From the NCBI GenBank assembly GCA_021442155.1, contig CM038215.1, forward strand, positions 212,468,982-212,532,981: a stretch of DNA of 64,000 nt, written 5' to 3'. The first letter of the stretch is position 1. Every line of letters starts with the position of its first letter. The DNA comes from Cymbidium sinense. Its lineage: Eukaryota > Streptophyta > Magnoliopsida > Asparagales > Orchidaceae. The notes under the pieces were generated by a model. The model made no database searches, was not told where the DNA came from, and was given only the letters and a program-made list of their open reading frames with translations. Shown here one piece after another: positions 46,845 to 59,251 of this stretch. Both the position numbers and the translations under genes were made by a program.

Positions 46845-49800
46845 TGACCTCATTTTTAGAATGAGCTCTCAACCCCTCCATCTTAGACATAGGACTTCTC
46901 TTAGACTTTAAGAGTTCCTTAGTCTTAAGACACATCTAGTGATTAGGTGGACACTCACTAACCCCAGAGACTTAGAGAGTTAGCCATAGGAATAGGTCAT
47001 GCCTTTGTTAGGAAAATTTGCCTTGGCTTGAACCACTCCACCTTCCTTCAAAGTCAAACTCAATCAATCTTATTTGATTTTCTCCAAACTCAAATCAATG
47101 CCACATGATTGAAACACATGAATGAAATCCATGATTGAAACACATGATTGAAATCTATGATTGAACTCAAACTAAATCCAAAATTCAAATTCCTAATTCA
47201 AAATCATTCTTAAGTCCTTAATCCTCTCTTAAGGACTTAGCCAAAATCAAATCTAAATCAATTCAAATTCATGAGATTTTCTCATAACTCATCTATACTC
47301 TCATTTTTATTCACATATATAAATGAAATATAAATTCAAATGAATCAAACTAAACTCAAAGTTCAAGCTCCAAACTCCAAAATTTCTCAAGTCCTTTAAA
47401 TTTCCTCTTAAGGACTTAGCATAGATCATGATCAAATCACTTCAAATTCATGAAATTTTCTCATAATCCATTTATATTTTCATTTATATTCACATATATA
47501 AATGAAATATAAATTCAAACAATCAAAACCAATTCCAAAAATCAAACTCAAATTCATTCAAAATCTAACCTAAGCCTTTCAAGTTAAAATCTTGAACTTA
47601 GTCAAATAAATTTCAAATCAAACTAAACTCTTGATTTTCCTTCATGATTCAATCAATCCTACAATCTTGAATCCAAATATAAATACAAACTTCAATCACT
47701 TAGTCAAAACTCAATTCAAAAAATCAAGGCAAAATCTATTTCATGTTCACCCTTTGAGCTTGAAATTGTCAAATGAATCAAAACCCATTTGACTTCAAAT
47801 CTTGCAAATGGTTATATTTCAATCATAGAGATCCATATACAAGTCAATCAAACTCAAATCAAGCTTTGAACAAGCCATTTGACACTTAGGCTGACTTGAC
47901 CCAAAGTAAAGTATCCTTATGAGCCAAATTCTAATCCTAACTTAATTGGATTGAATCAAACTCACATATGCTTCTCATCATGATCAACAATCAGCATGAG
48001 ATGATCAATCACCCAAATTGGGTCAAACTAAGTCAAACCTAAGGGTTGACCAAGTCAACACTTAGCCAAAATAAAATCTAACATAGCCAAAATCCACCAT
48101 AGGTCAAATTGATTGAAACCATTGATCTAAGTTCATTCATGACCAATGTTTGAACTTGACCAAGTCAACCAGCTTCTAGCCCAATTGACCACTTAACCCA
48201 AGTTGACCCAACTTTACCTAAAAAGTCAAAATGTGTCAAAACTAGATCTAAGCCAAATTGATTGAAACCAATGGGTCAAGTTCATTCCAAATCACTTGTT
48301 AAACTTGACCAAAGCATCAATTGGCCTACTAGACCAAACCTAGCCCAATTGACCTTGAACCCAACTTGACCTAAAGGGTCATATCGAGCCAAATTCAAAC
48401 ATAACCAAAATTGATTAGAAACAAAGATATCAATCCACTTCAAATAACTAACCAAACCTAAACCTACCCATGACCTAGCTCAAATAGGTCTAATGAGTCA
48501 ACTTGACCCATTTGACCTAAATGAAGTCATATGAACCAAATTCAAACCTAAACCAAATTGAATCAAAACAAAGCCACCAAAATATTTCAAATGGTCATAT
48601 GAACTTGACTTAGTTTGACCCAATTTGACCAATTGGTCAACTTGACCCAAGTTGACCCATTTTGACCTAAATGGGTCAACATGAGACAAACCATACCAAA
48701 TGAACTCCAAATCCAATGAAACTTGGCCAAACCTATTTTCTCAACATACCCAACATATACAAATTCAAAAATTATCCAAATGACCATTTTGTCCCTAGGC
48801 CATAGATCAAATTTTGGTCAAATCCATGGGGAATTTGGTCAATTCCTCTTCATACCTACTTGATACTCTCCTAATAGGTGAAGTAAACCTTATGGAGGGT
48901 GATGCACCCAAACCAATGGGTTTGGGTCAGTTCAACTCCACCATATGGCCAAACTGAGCACATGGCAAACCTCTTCCCACTTGTTTTAAGCACATGGCCA
49001 CTCCACTAATCCACTCCCTAGCCTAAAATGAACTCAAGAATAGCCTAAACAACCTAACAAACTTCACTGCCTCATTGTCGATTGAGTAAGGGAGAGTAAT
49101 AGGAGCCATTGCAAGTGATCCTAAGCTCTCTAGAAAGAGATAGAGATTGAATTGGCCATTTCTTAGTTTTTCTTAAGTGAAAATAGGGGAGCTCCATTGA
49201 TTTCTCAACTTTCACTACACTCAAATTCAACCAAATTCCCTTTGCACACTCCATCAGACAACCCAATCATGCTTACCCATACTCTTTCCCAAGCTCCAAA
49301 GGTAGAGGAGGATTCACCTAGATCAAAGCCAAGCTTACTAGAAGGAGGGGTTGGTCCATAGAGCTATCCACTCAACCTCAAGAGCTAAAACTTTCACCAA
49401 AGATTCATCTCAACCAGACGAAGCTTCTCCAAGGCCGGTGATCACCTCCGGCGAGGTATGCCATTTTTTGACCATTAAACTCAATGTGGTGTGGAGCTTT
49501 GTGAAAGAAACTTTGATCCCTTGGAATTTTGATCATTAGATGTTCTTGCCATTAGGTTTAAATGGTGTGGATTGAGTTTCATTCCAATCTGAGCTCAATC
49601 GAGCTTGAATCTTCCGTTTGAAAGTGGGCGGTCTCCATTTCTCCACAGGGAAGAACAAGGATGATCTCTAGCCGTCCATCCACTCGTTATGGATGGATGA
49701 CTGAGATTAAATCATGTTTTAGAATTAATTTAATCCCCTCTGAATGGTGGCTTTAATCTCAGTTGTCCGATCCTTGATCGGACGGTAGAGGAAAAATCGC

Positions 49801-52800
49801 ATAATGCCGCCACCACGACACTATGATGTGATGTTTAAGTGGCTGCTCAGGGAGTGACACATGTAAAGTGCAGTCACGTCAGCCACATGGGTGTCATGTC
49901 GTAGCATTAGGGAATTAATTAAGGTTTAAATAATTCTAATTAATTATCTAAACTTCTAAAGTTTTTATCTCTTTGAAGAAAAATCAGAAAAATATGAGAT
50001 AAATTGCCACTGAAAGATAATTCAACCTAGAATATTCTAAAATTAGTTTTAATGGATTTTGAATAGTGACTTTCTCTGATTTTGGGTTTTATTAGAAATA
50101 TTAATTTGCTAATTACTCTCTAATTAATCCACTGATTAATCTCAAATCTCTTGAGTGTATTTTGGGGGATGACTTCCACTCCTCTAATTTTCTTGGGATT
50201 TATTGGTGGCTTAATTGGGGAAATTGCTAATTCATTTCTAAGTACCCCTTAAAATTAAGGATAATTAAGAGTTTGATTAGTGGTTTAATCCTTTGTTGAA
50301 GTTGATTAAGGTTTATTTAAGTGAATAAGAGGTTTAGGGAATAATTTTGGGGAATTTCCCTATGCTATTCCTTAAACCCCCATTTTATTTCTTAATCATC
50401 TCTTAATTAAGGGTTAATTCATTAATTACCCTCTTAATTAATTTCTCAAAATTCAAAACTTCCTAGAACTTAATAAACCTACTGGGTAGATGCTTAGGTG
50501 TTCAAGAGCCTAAGTTCAATTAAGGAAATCAAAACTCAACTCATATGTGTGAGGGGTGTTTTGAAATTACTTAAGTTAAACCCCTTAGCTTAATTAATCA
50601 TTAATCATGAGCCAAATTGCATTAGACCCCTTTTTTCCTAGGTGCATTGCAAATTTAAATTCCTTGTGAGGCTTTATGTCATCTCATTTGCTCATAATTA
50701 TTTGATTAACTATGTTGAGGTGGTGTAGGTATGGGATAATTAACATGTTTAAGTCATACCTTAACCTAATCAAAATATAAAATAAATTTAATCATCTAAA
50801 AACTGAACAAAAATATCAAACACATGTGGAAATGGGTTAGGAACAACAAACTAAATTCATATTTTCAAAATCAAATCAAATTCAAGATCAAATAAAGATC
50901 ATGTTAAATAAACTTTGATTTAGTTTAAGCTTTCTTATTTCATATGATTGTCTTTAGGAATCAATTAAAGTGAATATGTTTACATGCTTTCATTGCTTTA
51001 GTTCTTTCTCAATATGTTAAATATGTATGTCATATGATTTCCTGCATTCATGCTTTTCAAAAATTAAATTTAAAAATGAAAATATTTCTTTTATGTCAAA
51101 TTGCATGTGTTGGCTAAAGTAAAAATATGAGTTGCTATTATCAATATTAAATTCAAATTATTTTTAAAATATATGATTCAATTATCAAAACTGAAAGTGT
51201 GTTACTTATATCTTACTTATAAGTTTGCATGTGAGTAAAATATAAGGATGTACTTAGTGTAGGTCTTCCTTCTCCTCTCTTTTAGTATAATTTTGAATAG
51301 GATTTGACAAAGTGTATGGTTCATTTGAAAAGAACCTAACACTTGCCTAATTCCATATCCTATTCATTCATATAATATCACTTAAGAAGGATACATATGC
51401 TTGCACATATAAATTGCATAAACAAAAAATAAATCAACCAACACAATTTTTTGCATTCTTTCTTTTCCATTCATTTCTTTTGTGCACATGCTTGTATTTA
51501 AGGAAAGTGTTATATTAGTCTGGACAACTCTGTGGTTACGAGGCTTTAAGTATCCATAAATAGGTCTTTTACCTTACACATTTGGTTAACAATGGCATCA
51601 TACTCACTTATGTCTTTCATATATTCATATGTGCATGTGAAATTTGGATAAGAAACCCCTTTGTTACTTAATGAAAATCATGCATCATAAACTTTCAATT
51701 TTTCTTAAATGAATTACTTAGCATGCATCATAAAGTGTGTTAAACATTCTCATTTGTATGTCTAGATATGCTTAGGACTCATTCATATGCATGTTATACA
51801 TGTTGGGAAAGAAATGAAGTGATGTATATTTTGTGAATTTAGTTCATTTTACTTAAATTTAAAATGTCTTTCTTTTGAATAGGTTTATTTAGAATTCATC
51901 TAAACTTAAGATTAATTAAAATACTTAATTAAAATATTCACTAAATAAAACTAAAATATGAATCCACTTTAGAAATTACTTAATAGGGAAGAAAAGAGAA
52001 GTTCTCTTCTCTTTCCCTCTCTTTATGACCTAGTAATTAATTGTAGGATTCACTTAAACCCAAAAAAACATAAAATAAAATTAACCTAAAATAATTAAAT
52101 CACTTAAATGAAACCCTCTTCTAAGTTGAACATTCTTCATACTTAGAAAAGTCTAACTTAAAGCCATAGCTAAGCATACCACACAAACCTCTAAAGCACA
52201 CACATTAGGCTAAGTCACCACTTCTAGCTTTAAATTAAGGCAGTGCATGGTTTGATGCTTACTTTTATTTTATTATATATGACTTAGTCTGGATGTTAGG
52301 ATGTATATGCGTAGAATGAATGGTAGAGCGATCTTAGTCTAACCATTATCTTCTATATGAGATTGTGCTTAAGGGGCACTGTAATAAATAAAGATATGAA
52401 TGTTTTTGCTGGTCAGGTTCTTATACCCCTAAGCATAATCCAATAGGCTAGGTGGACTTAGTCATCCATGTGTGGGATGATAAGTCTAATATACATGCTT
52501 GGAATTTGTATGATTTGTTTAGCTAATATCTATTTTACAGGTGTTAGCTAGATTTACTTTCCTTTTCATGTAATTTTACAATTATGATTTTAGAATGATT
52601 GTTATGGGGATTAGAATGAACATTGGTCATAAGATCTCATCTTATGAATCATGTGAAGCCTTTGAAGCATCCACCTTATAACCATCTAAAAGAAAGAACA
52701 AAATAAGAAAGAAGAAAAGAAGAATGAAGAAATGAAGCTTGAAGACCCCCATAACAATGAGTTCCTTGTTGTGTTTAGATTATGCAATAGAAATAGCATG

Positions 52801-54146
52801 CTTTTATAGGTTTCTTAAACTGTGATGACTTGATGTGTGGTCTGGATGTGGTAGGCTCTTTAAGATAAAATTAAATTTTCTATTATCACTAAATTACTCA
52901 TAACTAAATTTTAATACAACTCACAACTTCATCTTAAAGCCTAGGTTCATAATCAAGATTAGTAAAAATTTAGTGATCCCTTTGCTGAATGTTATATGTT
53001 ATCACATCATGCATATCATTTTGTGTCACTCATGAATAGAGATGGTGTCCACTCTTGCATGATAAAGGATATGCTTAGCCTTTGAGGGCAATCCCTTGTA
53101 GTGGAGAGCACCTCCTCTCATTGATTTATCCCACAACTCTATTTCATAATGCATATAGGCATAATTGTCCCAAGCCTTAGTCCAAAATGAATGTGTCCAA
53201 ATGATGTAAAAAGATTGTAAATTTTTTTGCATTAATCTAAGTCATATTTTCATACCAATCATGATCTAATCTCTTAGATAGTGAGTTTAGGATTCTAGCT
53301 TCATTTCTAATTAAATCGCAACCTAACTATATTGCATCTACATAAGACCGGCTTACAGGGTTTTAAAACATATGAGGTGTTAGCTGGTGATCACTCCAGG
53401 CGATTGTAAGCCCATAAGAGTTGGGTTGTGTCTATCATCTCATATGGAGGTAAACCATTATGTCCCATTTTTCCAATTAGACTTAGGTCATGCTTTTAGC
53501 TTATGCTAAAACATCTTAGATTTAGGTTCTGAGGCTACTTGTTTCCTTTGGGCTATAAGTATAAGTTATCACCACTCAGGCATTTCCAAAATCTTGTATT
53601 GATGGACTATAAGTCCTAGCATTCTAATAAGATTCTAATTTAAACAAAGGTAAATTCTCTCATTCAAATATGCAAAGCCTCACTATAGGGTAGACTGAAA
53701 CACTCAGTAGGATTCCTAGTAACATGGGTGCTTCCTACTTATTCTCTTTTGGAATCTATAAATAGGTCTTTTCTATTTGAACTTTACCCTTTGATTTCCA
53801 TGAATACTTAATCCTTTGATAGTCTAGCTTTAAAATCCTTGGAGATACTTATTGACTATTTTAATCGAGAGTGTTCTTAAGAAATTGCTATTTTCTAAGA
53901 TCAAATTAACTATGAAAGCTTACTTCTATAGGGAATTAAAGAACCTGACCTAAAATAAACCCTGCTTTACTTCTTCATATAAAATAGGAGAAAGATTTCT
54001 AGTATATACGTAGACCCATCAACCTTAAGAGTCCTTGTTAGGTGATTAGGTCCATTATAGGGTGATATTTTCATCTTTCGAGATGGTAAATCATATCTTA
54101 ATGCAACACCTGATCATTTCAATAAGTACCCCTAAGATCTATGTGG
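46845..54146 (+). repeat. 3' LTR of Element 2 (about 7.3 kb, 3' end lost)
   Basis: Starts near TGACCTCATTTTTAG (46845), the counterpart of 10225 read in reverse. It follows the reverse complement of 2308-10225 throughout and includes two units of the 170-195 bp array, the W-box-like cluster (47870-48840) and the GAAA microsatellite (52690-52735). This copy retains the 1.74 kb segment missing from its 5' partner. Similarity ends near 54146 ('gatctatgtggtg'), about 110 bases before the end expected from the 5' LTR, where LINE sequence begins. Confidence 0.82.
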
Positions 54147-54164
54147 TGTTCCTACAGCTCCAAA

Positions 54165-55502
54165 TTAAAACACCACAAGTGGAGAAAGAGTTTATTGGTT
54201 TCTATATTTAAGAATAAAGGTGATGTTCAAGAGTGTACAAATTATAAAGAAATTAAGTCAATGTACTATACATTAAAATTATGGGAGAGAGTAATTGAGC
54301 ATATACAATGTGATGCAAATATTTCTCAAAATCAGTTTGGTTTCGTGTCAGATAAATCTACTATAGATGATATACATTTGTTGAGAGGTTTGATGAAAAA
54401 AATACAGAGAAAGTAAGGATGATCTACATATGATATGTGTTGATTTAGAGTAAGCATATGATAAATTTTCAAGAGAAGTGCTTTGGAGAGTTCTAGAAAA
54501 GAAATGAGTTAATATTAGTTATATTCAAGTCATTAAGGATATGTATATTAGAACTCTTACTTGTGTCCAAACACAATGAGGATTGACGAAATATTTTTCT
54601 ATTTCAATTGGATTACATCAAAGATCAACTTTAAGCAAATATTTGTTTGCTTTAGCTATGGATGTTCTTACTAGGCATTTATAAGTGGATGTACCTTGGT
54701 GTATGCTTTTTGTTGATGACATTCTTCTTGTTGATAAGACTAGAGAGAGAGACTAAGAGAAACTTGAATTATGGAGGTCAACCTTAGAGTCTAAAGGTTT
54801 TCATTTGAGTAGATCTAAAATTGAATATATGAAGTATAATTTTAGTTACAAAATTTTATTGGTGGTGTTATGACATTGGGTAATCAAGTCATTAAAAAGA
54901 GTGAATGTTTCATATATCTCGTCTATTATTCAAAATGATGGTGAAATAGATGTGGATGTTATTTGTAGAATTTAAGTTGAATGCTTTAAGTGGAGGAATG
55001 CATCTAGCTTGTTGTGTGGTAGAAAAGTACCACTTAAACTTAAGGGAATATTTTATAAGATGGTGGCAAGATCATCAATGATTTTTGGTGTAGAATGTTG
55101 GATAGTAAAAGAGAAGTATATAATTAAGTTAAGTGTTGCAGAGATGAGGATGCTCAAGTGAATGAGTGGCTTTACTCTTAGAGATAAAATTACAAAATTG
55201 ATATATTCGTGAAAATGTTGGAGTAGCTCTAGTGGCAAATAAGATTAGAGAGAGTCACCTTAGATAGTTTGGTCACATAAATCATTGACTGTCCAATGAA
55301 CCAATTAGGAGAGTAGATGTAATAAAGTTAAAAGTAGACCTAAAAAGACTTGGTTATCATGTATAAAAAATAGCCTTAATTTATTAGAATTAGATGAGAA
55401 TTTGACACTTAATATGACACATTAGAAGAATGATTCATATAGCCAACCCACAATGTGTTAAAAGCTTATTGTTATTGCTAATATTGTTGTTGTTGTTGTT
55501 AT
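54165..55502 (+). mobile_element. 5'-truncated RTE-type LINE with decayed reverse transcriptase
   Basis: A non-LTR retrotransposon remnant. An intact piece at 54141-54416 reads KWRKSLLVSIFKNKGDVQEC, then KLWERVIEHI and SQNQFGFVSDKSTIDDIHLL. After stops come REVLWRVLEKK, the FSISIGLHQRSTLSKYLFAL block and the active-site reading MLFVDDILLVD (about 54700-54730), where the usual FADD box is FVDD. Next are [17 protein letters not shown] and a C-terminal FGHINH...NEPIRRVD region (about 55265-55320). The tail has five TTG/GTT units (55484-55502), as plant RTE elements often end in short tandem repeats rather than poly(A). At least six stops or frameshifts make it inactive. It begins where the Element 2 3' LTR ends. 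Confidence 0.85.
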
Positions 55503-55900
55503 TTCATCCAATTTTAAAAATCTTATTCACTAATTCAACGATGGATTTATATACAATTATTACATATTTATACATTCAACATATAAATTTTAATATTTAA
55601 ATAAATAATATTTAAATTTTTAATATCATATAAAAAATCTCTAATACTTCTTGTTTTATTGATATTTAATTTAAATTAGCTTAAGACTCAAATTAAGTGA
55701 TTCTTATCTTAAAAGTCAGCCAGAGTAAACGCTTGTAAATTAAAACCAGGAAAGCACCAGCTCTATTCTGCCTTTCTACGACTCGTTGCCCTTTCGCTCT
55801 GCTGCAATCGGGAGGCAACATCTGCGAATAAGCTCCGCCTCGACCTTTCTTCCACCGCTTCCACGCCCTACCTCTTACCTAGACCGTGATAATTGTGAAG
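55503..55900 (+). promoter_or_regulatory. Upstream region and probable 5' leader of the trihelix gene
   Basis: AT-rich to about 55735, then abruptly GC-richer. A TATA-like 'tgtaaattaaaac' lies at 55734-55746, followed by a pyrimidine-rich probable leader (55765-55880). No confirmed promoter motif; transcription start unknown. A GTG-initiated extension to 55886 is in frame but ATG at 55901 is the first in-frame methionine codon. Confidence 0.4.
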
Positions 55901-56818
55901 ATGAAGCGCAAGAAATGGACGGAGGCGGAGGAGGAAACCTTAATCAGCGCCTACTCGGAACTTGTCTCCACCTGCGGTGGAATCTCGCAGTTGCGGACAC
56001 GAGAGAAGAAATTCCAACCAATTGCCGATCGTGTCAACTCACTTCACCATTTCCGGGACGCCACTGCCTTCCCCTTCCGGTGGACATGGCGGGACGTCTC
56101 CATCAAGATCCAGAACATGCGCCATCAATACCTCGGCGTCAAGCTCAAGCTACCCTCTTCCTCCGCCGCCGAAGGTCCTGATTGGAATCATGCTCTCCAC
56201 CTCTGGCCCAACTTCCTCCGCTACAAGGCTGTCTTCGGCGACATAGACCTCCATCCCTCCCCCTCTTCATCCTCCCCCGCATCAGCCTACGCCTCAGCTG
56301 CCTCCGATGATGGGAAAGTAGAAAATTTGGGTAAGATGGTGGCGGAACTTGGGGAGGTGCTGGTGGGTAGAGAGGAAATTCGGAGAGAGAGGGAGGGCTG
56401 CGACAGGGAGTGTCAGCGTCGGAGGGAAATGGAGGCATTGGCAGCGATGGTTGCAGCAGAGGAAGAGGAGGCGCGTAAGCAGCGTTGGAGACGGAGGGAG
56501 GAGATGAGACAAGAGGAAGAGATGGAGTGGAGGGAGAAGATACTGGGGATGCAGATGGAGCATGAGAAGCAGGTGATGCAGATGCATGCCGAAGCATGCC
56601 AGGCTCAGATGCAGATGCTCAGCATCCTTGTCCGTCTTGTCTGCCAGTTTCTTACCCCCACTGCGAGCTCTGGTGCTGGAGGAAGTGATGGTGGAATTAA
56701 TGGCTTGCAGCACCATGTGATGCACAACTTACAGCAGGAGCAGCAGCAGCAATCACCAGGAAGCTTAGTGGATGATAATGTAAAAAATAATGTACCTTCT
56801 GGAGAAGATTATTTGTAG
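55901..56818 (+). CDS. Trihelix (Myb/SANT-like) transcription factor
   Basis: Single-exon ORF of 305 codons ending in TAG. Residues 3-115 form a trihelix-type DNA-binding domain. KKWTEAEEETLISAYSEL opens helix 1, LRTREKKFQPIADRVNSLHH follows, then FRWTWRDVSIKIQNMRHQYL. The tryptophans W6, W61/W63 and W102 sit where the domain core needs them. Residues 116-140 are a Ser/Pro/Ala-rich linker. Residues 145-235 are strongly charged, rich in Glu, Arg and Met (RREMEALAAMVAAEEEEARK), and predicted by eye as a coiled coil for dimerisation. The tail 255-305 is Gly- then Gln-rich. It should act in the nucleus on target promoters, which cannot be deduced. Base composition is GC-rich with many CpGs, unlike the flanking elements, consistent with an unmethylated functional gene. 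A donor-like GTAAGT lies 12 bases after the stop. Confidence 0.88.
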   Translation: MKRKKWTEAEEETLISAYSELVSTCGGISQLRTREKKFQPIADRVNSLHHFRDATAFPFRWTWRDVSIKIQNMRHQYLGVKLKLPSSSAAEGPDWNHALHLWPNFLRYKAVFGDIDLHPSPSSSSPASAYASAASDDGKVENLGKMVAELGEVLVGREEIRREREGCDRECQRRREMEALAAMVAAEEEEARKQRWRRREEMRQEEEMEWREKILGMQMEHEKQVMQMHAEACQAQMQMLSILVRLVCQFLTPTASSGAGGSDGGINGLQHHVMHNLQQEQQQQSPGSLVDDNVKNNVPSGEDYL

Positions 56819-56830
56819 CTTCTCCTTCTT

Positions 56831-57248
56831 GTAAGTGTCATTTTTCAATTAAAAAAAATTGCATCGAGAGTTCTTCGTATAAAAATATTTAGGAGTGGCA
56901 AACATTTATTCAATAATTTTTTAAAGAAGTATGTGAAAGTTACAAGATAAAATTTTATATTATAGAGCACTCAAAGACATTAGTTTCTTAAGACAAAAAT
57001 GTATCGTCTTGTAAGTTTTACAAAATTTTGTTGTTCAGAATAAGTGGGCTGCACATTTGATACGTTTTTTACATGACAAGATCTTAAAGCAATTGTTTTT
57101 TTTCCTTTTCCATGGATCTTAATTATTATGTTAGATCTTATTGAGAATAATGATTTTAGTTTTAAAAAATTACAGCTGTTAATTTACCTTCTTTTCTTGT
57201 TCGATTATCCTGTAAGTTTCTTGCTATTCTCCTTCTGTCAATTTGCAG
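56831..57248 (+). other. Candidate intron after the trihelix stop codon
   Basis: Begins GTAAGTGTC at 56831 and ends with a long pyrimidine tract and TTTGCAG at 57242-57248. If used, it would place the next exon in the 3' UTR of the trihelix transcript. It is otherwise AT-rich with no gene. Confidence 0.4.
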
Positions 57249-57444
57249 CTTTCCGATTAGAAAGACTTCAGTACTGGCTTAGCATGGATGCCAATAACAA
57301 TGAACAAGCATATGAATTAATTGTCAGCAGGCTGCTGGCTTCTACGGCTTGCACTGTGATAGATCAAGAGAATTAGACAATGTGAAGAATGGCTTGATCA
57401 CTTTCCCAATTTCATGCGACAATGGAAATTAGTGGATGGCTCAG
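57249..57444 (+). pseudogene. Exon-like segment with frameshift, unknown family
   Basis: A 196-base segment bounded by an excellent acceptor (TTTGCAG) and donor (CAG followed by GTGAGT at 57445). It reads FRLERLQYWLSMDANNNEQA, then YELIVSRLLASTACTVIDQE, and stops at 57374-57376. One base of frame change restores QCEEWLDHFPNFMRQWKLVD up to the donor. The amino-acid composition looks like a genuine helical protein exon. I do not recognise the family. It could be a spliced, no longer coding exon of the trihelix transcript, an exon of a neighbouring gene, or a captured gene fragment. The single-base frameshift could also be a sequencing error. Confidence 0.5.
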
Positions 57445-57849
57445 GTGAGTGAGATTTGGTTTTCAATTCTTCTCCCCTTTTTAGATTTCTCATCTTCTCC
57501 ATCTTATAAAGAGATACTGTGAAGATCTGATTACATGATGTGGAGGTCATGTGATGCAATACTAGCTTATATTAATGTTATTCTGAATTATTCTACTATT
57601 ATTTATTATTTCTTGGAATTTAATTCAGTTTTTATTGTATTTAATTTTAATTTTAATTTTATTTTAATTAAACTATGGAATTTTTATGATTGATCTGGCA
57701 AGATGCATTAATTATGACCAGCATATACAGCACAAGTATATAGACTTGCTTTTGGTGATTCAAAATTCTCCAATTTTGTAATCAACAATACCAATTTATT
57801 GACCTATTTCATCAATATGATAAGAATTTAAGTTTAGAACATTAATATG
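57445..57849. other. AT-rich spacer
   Basis: Contains short repeats of 'ttaattttaatttt' at 57640-57670 and no recognisable gene or element end. Confidence 0.6.
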
Positions 57850-58740
57850 GATAAACTTTTAGGTTGGAACGATAGGTTTGCTCCTCATAAATATGATAAT
57901 AGGTATAAAAAATTCACGTATTACACCAAGATGTATTGGGAACATTATTTGTTAATGAATGATAGAATTATTTCTCAAAAGTAAGAAATGTAAGGGATCT
58001 AATAATTGTCATGCACATAGCCCTTATGGTGGCACATTTGATTATAGTTCTTCATCTTAAGATGCTACATTAAGTTATTTTAAAATGAGTCTTGTGATCA
58101 CAATAAGTCGTTTTGCAGCCATGATTACTTTCATTGGTTTTATATGTATCAAAATCATCTTTATGTGATACCAATGCTGTTACGTTTGATTGTCATCAAT
58201 AATCATATAATGATTATTTGTCTTATGAAAAATATAAATATTGTTATTAATATATATGTTATGGTAATTATACATATGATCATTCAGTCCACATCCAAAA
58301 TATTATTATCATGATGATAGATCTTATCATACACAAGTTTTTCAAACATTAAATGTTTGAAACTTTTGTAGAATTTAGAACTTTGGCATCTGTGCCATCT
58401 TTACCAATTCAAAATTTTGATCTTATGTTAAGTTGGTTTGTGAAGTTTACTCTTATGATGCTTTATGTTCTGCATATAAACTTGATGAGGATGATCAATT
58501 GTCAACAATCAGGCCTCTTGCTAAACCAAATATTGAGGTTGTGTCTTGGACTATTCCTAAGCTAATTTGAGTTTGTACCTGAACTTAATGTTGAGAATAA
58601 GATAAATTCCATTATATTATTTGAGAGGAAGAAATAGGTTGATCCATACTTTTCCAAAAAAAATTCTTCTTCAAATGGTTCGAGTTATTCCATATGCTCC
58701 AAGCATGTTGCTGTTTGTTCACCAAAACTATAGGTTGTTT
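57850..58740 (+). pseudogene. Decayed coding-like sequence, Tyr/His/Ser-rich, unknown family
   Basis: Several frames in turn give protein-like pieces: WNDRFAPHKYDNRYKKFTYY (about 57864-57924), HPKYYYHDDRSYHTQVFQTL (about 58291-58351), TFVEFRTLASVPSLPIQNFD (about 58357-58417), LDEDDQLSTIRPLAKPNIEV (about 58482-58541), and NVENKINSIILFERKK (about 58588-58637) followed by VDPYFSKKNSSSNGSS. No family is recognised and stops or shifts separate the pieces. It may be downstream exons of a dead gene linked to 57249-57444, or a retrocopy. Confidence 0.3.
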
Positions 58741-58755
58741 TTGTGCCACCATTGC

Positions 58756-58933
58756 TAGGGATGTCAAAAAAGTTTTTTATTTGCGAACAGCTCATGTTTG
58801 GTTTGTTAAATAGCTATTGTTCGAATTGTTCGTTAAGCAAGTGAGCAGAACACAAATAAATATTTTAAGTTTGATTTATTAATGAGTTGACGTAAAAATA
58901 TTCGTTGATTGTGTTGCTTCGTTTTCGAAATAA

Positions 58934-59004
<71 letters not shown>

Positions 59005-59251
59005 CAATTGCATTGCCTTGATGATTGGAGCTTTTCTCATACAAAAACAAGTCACAAATTTGAATCTTATAGCCTCCACATTTTTTAAGTTTTTTTGGTC
59101 TATTCAAATGCAAGCAATATCGAGCTAATTTCGAACAGACTTTTCAAAATCCAAATTTGAACACGAGCCAAATACAAACACAGGTTACTGTAAACGAGCT
59201 GAACACAAATAGGAGCTCAGCTCAATCATGTTTAGTTCATTTACACTCCTA
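58756..59251. mobile_element. hAT-type non-autonomous element (MITE-like)
   Basis: Left end TAGGGATGTCAAA and right end TTTACACTCCTA are imperfect terminal inverted repeats. The interior has the 'gaacagctca', 'gttcgaattgttcg' and 'cgagctgaacac' motifs that I recall from a widespread plant hAT non-autonomous family. Flanking 8-mers ACCATTGC (58748-58755) and ACCATCAT (59252-59259) match in the first five bases and differ by three transitions, fitting an old 8-bp hAT target duplication. The internal TA microsatellite expanded after insertion. Confidence 0.65.
58939..59001. repeat. (TA)n microsatellite
   Basis: About 31 uninterrupted TA units. The minus-strand ORF across it is only the Ile-Tyr reading of the repeat. 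Confidence 0.97.

Larger units (their letters stand above)
30004..54146 (+). mobile_element. Element 2: giant Tat/Ogre-type LTR retrotransposon hosting Element 1
   Basis: Main body of a plus-strand element of the same family; its first LTR piece is at 1609-2307. Order: remaining 5' LTR (30004-33945), decayed primer site, hairpin leader (34170-36217), ORF1-like remnant, gag, spacer, protease, RT/RNase H, archaeal-type RNase H, integrase, repetitive 3' region and 3' LTR (46845-54146). Each block has a mirror-image homologue in Element 1. The 5' LTR additionally lacks about 1.7 kb (joined at about 32074). The 3' LTR loses its last 100 or so bases at the LINE boundary. All frames are broken. Confidence 0.85.

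Noticed and set aside
46800..46845. Polypurine tract before the Element 2 3' LTR
   Set aside because: The sequence is not purine-rich. Either the tract has decayed or the LTR start is slightly misplaced.
56145..56725. Long minus-strand ORFs (143-150 codons) and plus-strand frames opposite the trihelix gene
   Set aside because: They overlap the trihelix CDS in other frames, are low in complexity and arise from GC-rich coding sequence.
58865..59113. 82-codon minus-strand ORF with Ile-Tyr repeat
   Set aside because: It is only the translation of the (TA)n microsatellite within a MITE.
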